Positions 58,601-64,000 of a DNA stretch of 64,000 nt are shown piece by piece. Source of the DNA: Apostichopus japonicus (taxonomy: Eukaryota; Echinodermata; Holothuroidea; Aspidochirotida; Stichopodidae). Under the pieces are notes generated by a model that saw only the letters and a list, made by a program, of their open reading frames with translations, ran no database searches and was not told the origin of the DNA. Numbering within the stretch: position 1 is the stretch's first letter; each line of letters opens with the position of its first letter. Made by a program: the position numbers and the translations under genes. The stretch is from assembly GCF_037975245.1 (NCBI RefSeq), contig NC_092570.1, positions 3,692,001 to 3,756,000 of the forward strand. Direction: 5' to 3'.

Positions 58601-61600
58601 ATTAACTGAGGGTTCGGCGCTGCAATTACCAGCGAGTGAGTGAGCTTGGGGGTTTAATAGTGAGATATGAGTCAGTGGGAAATGTTGTTGGATAATTGTG
58701 CATGCTACATAGCAGGATTAGTGTAGGGAGAGTTAGGGATTAATATGGATGTGAGTTAGTATACCACATAAATTAGTTAGTAGATGATGGAATTAGTGTG
58801 TGAATTACACATTGGCTTTAAGTGAATAAAACCTTTGTACTTGCAAGTAGTAGGGCAAAATGATCCTACTCAAATAATCCCGTAGTTCTGTATAAATGTA
58901 CTGATTGTCAACGTGGTATATCGAATGTTAAACTCTGACCTGTGAGGTGTAAATATTAACAATAACTAAATAGACTAATAAAACAATGGTTAGTACTGAT
59001 ACATACAAAGGGCTGCATTCACAATCAATTCTATTATTTTACTTACATTATACCTCTAACAACTACATTGAATGCAGTTAAATTCTCCTGTACATGAGGA
59101 AGAGACAAAGAAGTACCTGATACACAAATAAAGTATTTCTTGAACTCATTTAAGAATCATGGATCCAGTGGTAAATGTTAACAAGACAATGCAAGTATGT
59201 ACTGGAAATAACACCATTAAATCAATCTTAACTTAAATCAATTCTTGACCTCACAGGAGCTTTGAATATTCAGTGCAATATAAATGCCAACAGTATGTAA
59301 AACGACATCATACTCATGTTTCTACCGATGCATTAGTAACTCAAATGATATCATAGAGAGTATTGAATATTCAGTACATACTAATGACAACTGTTCTACT
59401 TAAAAAGAAACACCACCAGACAGTGCCTGAATACATGAATATTTAAAGTACTTTAATCATTTATATGAGTTGTCACGTAAACAAGTCCTCTATAATCTAT
59501 TCGCTCAATCCCTCCTTCCAGTATAATGACTTGTTATTTCAGGGCTGTTCTGCAAATTATGCAAACTGAATACTAAACAAAATTATTATCAATTTGATTA
59601 CTTTACTCACAGAACTTCAATTAAATTACACCTGATGTGAATTAGAAGAATTAAATAAGGTGTGTATAGGGACTGTTGTATCATTTGTTTTTGTGTCTAT
59701 TAAAACAACACTCAAAATTAACTCATGCTTTAATAATTGACTTTGTGTTTGCTGATATATATACAGTGGTAATAATATTATCTAGCATTGTAAAACCAAT
59801 TTAATATTGTTGATGAATAAAACAATCATGCAGTCAATTGAATTATCATTCTTAAATTTTTTAGTCATAAATGCAATATTGATCACATATGCTTTGAGCA
59901 TTACTTATCCCCTCTAAGTGAAATACTAACTTTCACACATACAGTATAATGAAAAATGTTACCAACACTAAGATTGTTCAATTAATTAAAACACATTCAA
60001 AGGTGTGCTGATGATTCAGTTAATTAGTAAGTTAATCATTCTGATAAACAACACTATTACCCGATTAAATTTGTATTTCACAGATGAAAAAGGTATCATC
60101 TTAGGGACCACTAAAAGGTGGGAATATGAATGAAGGTCGTGAGAGGGGAGCCAGAGAAGGGTTGCGGAAGGGGTAGGCTAGTAAGAAGGAATTTCATTAT
60201 TTATTAAAACGTACCTTAATTATTAAACAAAAATACACCGGGGAAACTATCCCTACGTTAACATTGGTCTTTAGGTAGGAATGCAGTTTAATTAACAAGA
60301 AACAAAGGTGGTGGTTTGGAGCAGATGGAAAACAGTGGGCACCAAGGGAACCTCATAACTTTAAGGAAAATATCTTAGTAGGCAAATAAACACCATGGAA
60401 TACCAATATTCATCCAGTGATGTTTTTTCCCTTATGACTCATACTACGCTTAATAAAGGATTATTATGGGTCATTTACTAATAAAGTAAATATCTAAAAC
60501 TTGGTCTGATAAAGCATTTTTATCAAAATTGAGAATGAAAACTTAAACTTGCAAATGAAATTGTTATTAAACACAGAGAAACAATATAGCTGACTCAAAA
60601 GGTTTTGCTTTCCTGTATAAAATGCTATTTCAACGAAAAGTGACCTGAACTTGAATACCAAACTGTCAAAATTACAGAAACAACAAATATACCCTGTTTA
60701 TCTTTAAGTGACTGATCCTTTTTCTTCTTTCCACTTCTAATCAGTGAGAGCCGTTCCCTAGTACCTCTAACAAAGGAACCGACTGTGGTCTCTGTTTTTT
60801 CCTTACTGGTTGATGGACTTGTTGGTATACTAATAAGATCACTCTTCTCTTCATCACTTTTGCCCTCTATTATTGTTGTGAAGTTGCTAGGCAACCTCTC
60901 CTGTGTAGTCGTTAGCGATAGCTGATCTGCAAGTAAGTTTTGTTTAAATCGTTTAACCCCAACGCAAAAGTTACAGTTGCCATCTTGTGGATGAGTTTAC
61001 GTTAACTTCAAGCCTGTCGAAACCCCATTTTCCCCAATACAGTTTTGATTAATCCTGAAGTCCCATGCCCTTACAACTGACCTGTCGCACGTTCAACGAC
61101 TGAAGAGCAAACACACATCGTCTGTTTTCTGTCAATGACTAGTGCTCGTTTAGGCCACACGTGCAAACTTAGTTCAGCGTGATTGGATGAAACATTTGTT
61201 AAACTTGTTAACTTATCGTAGTGTAATGCCGCAGATGGCTAACTGCCAGTGAGTCGGGAAAATGCTACATGGTCTGTTTTCCTGACTGAAACTGATGCAA
61301 CTTAAAGATGGCAGAATCTTGAACAGCCCTAGTCTTACGTACACCCACACGACCTCCCTCTCCACAATTTTCCCTAGTATTCCTGGTCTAATTTGTAGTG
61401 CGAGGCCATGTTTATACATTAGTGCTTTGTGGCGATCCTTCATTTCATTACCCTAGCAACACACGTGTCAATATTGAGTTAGATTTGATGCAGAAGTAAA
61501 CTTGAAGTCAACATATTAGACATCTATTATTATGATCATATTGGAATCAATGCAAATTTATGGAGAACTTTGAATTACTACCAATTTTAAGTTCTACAAA

Positions 61601-63082
61601 TTATTCATGTTTTATTAAAAAACTTGTTATATATGAAATGACCATTGAAAATCTCTGCAGTGGATGAATCTTTCTTTTCTAAAGAATATACTATTTATAA
61701 CCAAACTCATATTCTTGGAATACCTACGTCAGTCCTCGTTCCTAAACGAAGTGACTTTATTCAATTCTACTTCATACAATGATGGTTTAATATGCTCAAC
61801 AATTAAACTCCATAGGTGAGATGATTGTTGCTTTTAATTCGTCTACAGCATCAGCAAGCTGGAATTTCAATTTAGTAGTAGGTAATGCTCTTTACAAAGT
61901 AATTTTAAAAGTCAACTTGAGAATTGTTGTCATGTGATGGTTCGTGTTTTACAATTACATATTAGACCCGATGTTATGTCATATTCCGAAGGTAAGAATG
62001 ATCCCACTGGTCTCTTGGATGTGAAAGTTTACCTCTCTGCATTTCCTTTTTGACAGGTGATGTTGAGGAAATATCAACATCATCTTCAGATACAACTTTC
62101 TTTGAAGATTCTGTGCCTGTTGAAATATTGAATTGTAACGCAAAGTTTTTATCGTTCAGTAGAGTACAAATATCTGGTTGATGACTTATCTGTTATATGC
62201 TTAAACAAAATCATCTTACATAAAGAGATGTACCTTTAAAGGGGTAAACAATTTTTTGCAAGTTTTATCAATTCAAAATTTGTCAGGTATAGGCCTACTA
62301 AGAGGAACTACAAAATGATAACATCTTGTTTGCATAGCGTTATTTTTATACCAATTATGTGTTATAGATTTTCTGAATTTTTAACAACTGTTGTATTTAT
62401 AACTTATAGTAGATATATTTTACAACATTTATCTTCCAACAAGTTAATATTGATGTAAAACCCATGATTAAGTTATTAATTTTTTTTTTTTTTTTTGATA
62501 GAAAGTTATTATTTGGGTGCAATTCTGTACATATTGAAATTGCTGTCAGTGATTATCAACCATATCAGCTGTTTTATTCTTCAAAATACAGCAAATTCAC
62601 TTGAAAGTTCTGAAATCAAAATAATCATTTGTCTTTAGCATTACAGCAGATTACCGATATAACGGTTAAATTATGTATCTGAAAGAAAATAATGAGAGGC
62701 ATGAAAGGAGGATACAACATGAATATCTCTCTTCCAATTCTTAATAACAATTTAAACCACATAATTTTCAAAATAAAATGACCACTTTTTATACCAATTC
62801 CATCCAACGATTCTTTTCTGTTAGTCGTGTTTCGTGGCTTGTAAAACACCTGCATATCACTTTCACTTCTCCGCAAGCCTTTTCCTGGCCGCCGGGAAAG
62901 CTTTCTTTCGCTGGTACTTCTTCCCAATTTCGTTTGTCGATCTTTCTTGAAGGTAAACTGCAATTCCTCGGTGTTGCCACTACTTTTACCGCTATTATCG
63001 AAGACATCGTATTCCTCGTCCTCTGACTTATCATCGACCGGCAAAGTTTTGTCGATTTCGCTCGGTTTACCAGCTTGTTTTG
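45630..63082 (-). CDS. Tandem FYVE zinc-finger protein, rabenosyn-like; 17 exons, 5' end beyond window
   Basis: Seventeen minus-strand exons join with matching phases to 883 codons plus stop: 62795-63082, 62033-62116, 60693-60926, 58252-58464, 57396-57596, 56895-57015, 55636-55726, 54360-54499, 53121-53289, 51904-52095, 50877-51080, 50276-50356, 49499-49606, 48706-48822, 47599-47712, 46429-46533 and 45630-45821. FYVE domains bind PI3P on endosomes. The order is an acidic/basic Ser-rich disordered N-terminus, FYVE 1 (eight cysteines, signature GHCRKCGQVFCNGC), a ~100-residue linker, FYVE 2 (GCQLC, HNCRICG, RVC, then LRVCFTC after an insertion; sixth Cys absent), then about 400 mostly helical residues to the stop. 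A FYVE finger split by an insertion and followed by helices recalls rabenosyn-5, but two fingers are unusual and I cannot name an orthologue. All N-terminal introns are phase 1; those after FYVE 2 are phase 0. The start codon and first exon(s) are not in the window. Confidence 0.88.
46072..46650. repeat. Direct repeats flanking an exon (two ~70-bp copies)
   Basis: Copies at 46072-46142 and 46578-46650 share ttgtaaaatctgctatttt, atgactgaattgagactata (gtgactg in the first) and actgaatattcata-ctt-aca. They lie in the introns on either side of exon 46429-46533, in the same orientation, about 500 bp apart. Confidence 0.87.
46429..46533 (-). CDS. FYVE gene exon
   Basis: The acceptor TTTGAAAG precedes ATC ATT GAA; the donor is ATGAAG then GTATGT; 35 codons, phase 0 at both ends. 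It encodes an amphipathic helix segment ending LYDFVKDEMK. The exon is flanked on both sides by copies of one ~70-bp intronic sequence (46072-46142 and 46578-46650). Confidence 0.88.
47599..47712 (-). CDS. FYVE gene exon
   Basis: The acceptor CCCTATAG precedes GCC ATC AAC; the donor is GGAGAG then GTAAGT; 38 codons, phase 0. It encodes a helical segment, AINCACLIVTQLAFEVLHIS onward. Confidence 0.88.
48706..48822 (-). CDS. FYVE gene exon
   Basis: The acceptor TTTTTGCAG precedes GAG AAA TGG; the donor is AGAGAA then GTAAGT; 39 codons, phase 0. It encodes EKWAFYRDNVANFRIRGRQL and a following EEEIKQLKYI helix. Trp and Phe spacing suggests a helical bundle. Confidence 0.9.
49499..49606 (-). CDS. 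FYVE gene exon
   Basis: The acceptor CCAACAG precedes GAC AAC TTA; the donor is TTGCAG then GTAAGG; 36 codons, phase 0. It encodes a heptad-like helix (AVDKLRDI, then EQQVRLVRNVLQ). Confidence 0.9.
50276..50356 (-). CDS. FYVE gene exon
   Basis: The acceptor TTCTTCCAG precedes TTT ATT GAT; the donor is CATCAG then GTATCA; 27 codons, phase 0. It encodes FIDAVDMLGKDSKNITETQR and continues as helix. Confidence 0.9.
50640..50698. repeat. AAAT microsatellite
   Basis: aaataaataaataaata units pass into attaaattaaatt units, within an intron of the FYVE gene. Confidence 0.9.
50877..51080 (-). CDS. FYVE gene exon carrying the last zinc ligands of FYVE 2
   Basis: The acceptor CTCTTTCAG precedes TGT CCT CAA; the donor is CCAAAG then GTAAGA; 68 codons, phase 0. 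It begins CPQTEPAICMYLRVCFTCKG. The RVCFTC pair is in the position of the seventh and eighth Cys of a FYVE finger. A helix follows, with SLSDEYELCMLMLQGIHKET. Confidence 0.92.
51904..52095 (-). CDS. FYVE gene exon: body of FYVE 2
   Basis: The acceptor GTTTCCTAG precedes GAT ATC ACT; the donor is GTGGGT then GTGAGT; 64 codons, phase 0. It contains GCQLCSRSK, HNCRICGRRVC and LLYIPD. Where a sixth Cys should follow VC (VCxxC) the sequence is VCSQDSS, and the basic R(R/K)HHCR motif is reduced to SLHNCR. PI3P binding by this finger is therefore doubtful. Confidence 0.93.
52520..52636. repeat. CTAT/CTGT tetranucleotide microsatellite
   Basis: About 28 tetranucleotide units: ctat, then ctgt, then ctat again, with one interruption (ttgt). 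It lies in the intron between FYVE 2 and the linker exon. Confidence 0.95.
53121..53289 (-). CDS. FYVE gene exon: linker between the two fingers
   Basis: The acceptor TCATGTAG precedes ATTTGAACC; the donor is AACAAG then GTACTA. It enters in phase 2 (Arg split CG/A) and leaves in phase 0. It encodes FEPTVSSMLRQCKKLEKGFQ and a basic stretch ending WQKPPTWVDPSNK directly before FYVE 2. Confidence 0.9.
54146..54372. repeat. 44-bp minisatellite containing copies of a 5' splice site
   Basis: Five units of about 44 bp run aagatatcataaca, then gagtgggagtgctactcacc and ggtactgc. The last unit is the true exon/intron border of exon 54360-54499, whose minus strand reads GCAGTACCG then GTGAGTAGC. The same donor string recurs 44, 132 and 176 bp further into the intron; the copy at 88 bp has GT changed to AT. 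Confidence 0.95.
54360..54499 (-). CDS. FYVE gene exon: end of FYVE 1
   Basis: The acceptor CTTTGTAG precedes GTC TGT AAA; the donor lies inside a minisatellite (GAG CAG TAC CG then GTGAGT). 140 nt, leaving in phase 2. It opens VCKHCHNPETAP, giving the seventh and eighth Cys of FYVE 1, then a helix with HLELFKKHRDNFKHYGWDIE. Confidence 0.93.
54676..55056. repeat. 35-bp minisatellite, about 11 units
   Basis: The unit gcctatgggatgtccccagg followed by gatgttatggctgca recurs from about 54676 to 55056 with occasional 1-5 base deletions and substitutions. It lies in the intron between the two FYVE 1 exons. 35 is not a multiple of 3, so the long plus-strand frames that cycle through the array are accidental. 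Confidence 0.95.
55636..55726 (-). CDS. FYVE gene exon: core of FYVE 1
   Basis: The acceptor TTTGCCAG precedes A TGT GGG CAG; the donor is TGTAAA then GTAAGC; 91 nt, entering in phase 2 and leaving in phase 0. It encodes CGQVFCNGCLGYMRK and ends SGKECK. It holds the fourth to sixth Cys ligands of the first finger. Confidence 0.94.
55890..56020. repeat. AT-rich tattatattata satellite
   Basis: Irregular tatta/tatat/ttta units run for about 130 bp and directly precede the SINE at 56030. Confidence 0.88.
56030..56275 (+). mobile_element. tRNA-derived SINE
   Basis: The head has a Pol III A box (tagctcagtgg, 56039-56049) and B box (gttcgagtc, near 56084) at tRNA spacing, and complementary ends ggagtg/cactcc like an acceptor stem. 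A ~170-bp unrelated body follows, and the 3' end is a short repeat (acatacatacatacaaac), typical of SINE tails. It lies in the intron between the first two FYVE 1 exons, antisense to the gene. Other copies should exist in the genome; I see no second full copy in this window. Confidence 0.85.
56895..57015 (-). CDS. FYVE gene exon: start of FYVE 1
   Basis: Phase decides the frame here. The preceding exon ends in phase 1, so the exon reads (G)AT TCA ATC CTC, giving DSILTSHWEKSKNHKNCQGC, then a Ser/Arg-rich loop and KRGHCRK. The next exon continues CGQVFC. The longest open frame at this spot is a different one and gives no domain. W-E-K-S stands where WxxD is usual, and KRGHCRKCG replaces R(R/K)HHCRxCG, so one His of the PI3P motif is Gly. 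Confidence 0.93.
57396..57596 (-). CDS. FYVE gene exon
   Basis: The acceptor GGTCCACAG precedes GTAAAACTTTGG; the donor is GGGAAG then GTAAGG; phase 1 at both ends (201 nt). It encodes KTLDIAATNDSLARAQSYQH, then DDVESFVGTAAKSL and DGYGLWKLGD, probably helical just before FYVE 1. Confidence 0.9.
58252..58464 (-). CDS. FYVE gene exon
   Basis: The acceptor TTTTTCCAG precedes GTGAGTGGG; the donor is GGCATCG then GTACTA; phase 1 at both ends (213 nt). It encodes GEWVVVSQGSP, an acidic run of Glu, and a basic SPFRKIGKRRDSS segment with likely phosphorylation sites. Confidence 0.88.
58465..60692 (-). other. FYVE gene intron, 2.2 kb
   Basis: AT-rich with no repeats of note and no recognisable exon. 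It is the largest intron found in the FYVE gene. Confidence 0.7.
60693..60926 (-). CDS. FYVE gene exon
   Basis: The acceptor ACTTGCAG precedes ATCAGC; the donor is AAACAGG then GTATAT; phase 1 at both ends (234 nt). It encodes a Ser/Thr-rich disordered segment (ISIPTSPSTSKEKTET) and a basic RERLSLIRSGKKKKDQSLKD stretch. Confidence 0.86.
62033..62116 (-). CDS. FYVE gene exon
   Basis: The acceptor TTTCAACAG precedes GCACAGAATC; the donor is CAGAGAG then GTAAAC; phase 1 at both ends (84 nt). It encodes TESSKKVVSEDDVDISSTSP and KKEMQR, an acidic serine-rich linker. No ATG-initiated frame marks this exon; it was found by splice phase. Confidence 0.82.
62795..63082 (-). CDS. FYVE gene most upstream exon in the window
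   Basis: The acceptor TTGCTTTCAG precedes CAAAACAAGC; the donor is GGAATTG then GTATAA; phase 1 at both ends (288 nt). It encodes DKSEDEEYDVFDNSGKSSGN, then a basic segment RSTSERKLSRRPGKGLRRSE with RxxS-type sites. It needs a preceding exon ending in phase 1, which I did not find before 64000. Confidence 0.86.
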
Positions 63083-64000
63083 CTGAAAGCAAATTAATTT
63101 TTTATAGCTAGGATATCAAAGCATGTGTAATATAAACAAAATATTGATTAATTCATTCAAATAGTCACCTGAAACAGTTAAGTTTCAACACTATAATGTC
63201 ATTTCTGGTAATAATAATAATAATAGTCATAATTACAAAAGATATGAAGTACACCACTCTTTAAATTAAAAGACAAAAGTCTTCGCAACTTTTCTCTCTT
63301 GGTTTGAAAAAAACAAAGGAAAAAAATTGCATGACTGGACAATGGAGCCAAAAAAAATGATGTGTGAATGCTTACTGTATGAAAATGGCAACAAAATGAA
63401 CACATATTGGTAATTTCTTGACCAAAACAAATGAAACACCTGAAAAATAACATTTAAATGATCTTGGTGAAGATTTACTTAAACAAAACCTGAAACTAAA
63501 GGAATGGTTAGCTATAATTGTATAAAATTTAAGACAGTCTGATGTTTGGACCCTAACGGGACCTTCTTTAGAGACGGATTCGACTGAAAACAGGGTGCAA
63601 AAAATTAAATTGACGGATGGACAGACCAAGGAAATTGGAACAATTAACAAGAGTATAATTAGAAAGATGGGCAGTGATATGATAGTAAGCACAGAGATGA
63701 AAGATGTACTGGAGATGAAAGGGCTGCTGGAGATCAATCAACTTGTTTCTCCATCTGCCTATTTATCTTTTGTCCTCTTGTTTTGTAGTCTACCTCTAAA
63801 GAGGATCCTGACAAGATGGAGATATTTAAGTCACTAAGACTTTTATGCAATTGAAATGAGGGTCTTTGCAGTAGATAGGAAGTTTGCCAACATTTTCATT
63901 CCTAAGATTTACCGTCAGAATTCTGACTGATTTACCTTCAGAATTCTGACTGATTTACCGTCAGAATTCTGACTGATTTACCTTCAGAACCCTGACTGTT
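63083..64000 (-). other. Upstream intron of the FYVE gene
   Basis: No donor site with an open phase-1 exon is visible. An aataataataat tract lies near 63210, and the far end is a tandem palindromic array. Longer frames (63372-63737 minus, 63595-63837 plus) show no family. Confidence 0.55.
63906..64000. repeat. Tandem array of a 23-bp unit with a perfect palindrome
   Basis: The unit gatttaccgtcagaattctg followed by act repeats at least four times and runs off the window. Three units contain the 12-bp palindrome TCAGAATTCTGA; the last has it disrupted (tcagaaccctga). Units alternate between ccgtcag and ccttcag, hinting that a two-unit block was amplified. Confidence 0.92.

Overview
This window is eukaryotic: genes are split by many GT-AG introns, intergenic DNA is AT-rich, and it is full of micro- and minisatellites, long C/G homopolymer runs, a tRNA-derived SINE and a decayed DIRS-type retrotransposon. 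The protein families (phospholipid scramblase, FYVE zinc finger) and the repeat texture fit a marine invertebrate deuterostome, most likely an echinoderm such as a sea cucumber. That placement is inference; nothing here is a species-level marker.

Three protein-coding genes are supported, all on the minus strand. (1) A phospholipid scramblase gene (PLSCR) spans about 4873-31330. I could rebuild all seven coding exons with matching splice phases, giving 295 aa from a 7-nt first coding segment (ATG TCA G) to the stop at 4873. Its introns hold a ~70-bp minisatellite (9.6-10.4 kb), other local duplications and the DIRS-like element (25.5-27.85 kb). (2) A single coding exon at 36045-39410 encodes a 1121-aa acidic/serine-rich protein with a basic tail and a repeated T-[RK]-I-x-x-W-E motif. 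I recognise no family. An intron acceptor ends one base before its ATG, so an upstream leader exon is expected. (3) The 3' part of a large gene lies at 45630-63082 and continues past the right edge. Seventeen exons join in frame into 883 aa with two FYVE-type zinc fingers. The first has all eight cysteines; the second is split by an insertion, lacks its sixth cysteine and resembles the rabenosyn class. A helical C-terminal region follows.

Layout: 1-4.87 kb, 3' flank/UTR of PLSCR with a DIRS terminal-repeat fragment; 4.87-31.3 kb, PLSCR; 31.3-36.0 kb, putative PLSCR leader exon and promoter side, then repeat-rich intergenic DNA with a long TA tract; 36.0-39.4 kb, orphan gene; 39.4-45.6 kb, its probable leader/promoter and featureless intergenic DNA; 45.6-63.1 kb, tandem-FYVE gene; 63.1-64.0 kb, intron or 5' flank ending in a palindromic tandem array.

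Most notable: a minisatellite grown out of a functional 5' splice site of the FYVE gene, giving an array of cloned donor sites; the DIRS-like element with inverted ends, an internal complementary region and a broken tyrosine recombinase; the tandem-FYVE architecture; and the orphan protein. PLSCR acts in membrane lipid scrambling and the FYVE protein probably at endosomal membranes, but nothing in the sequence links the three genes functionally beyond shared orientation.
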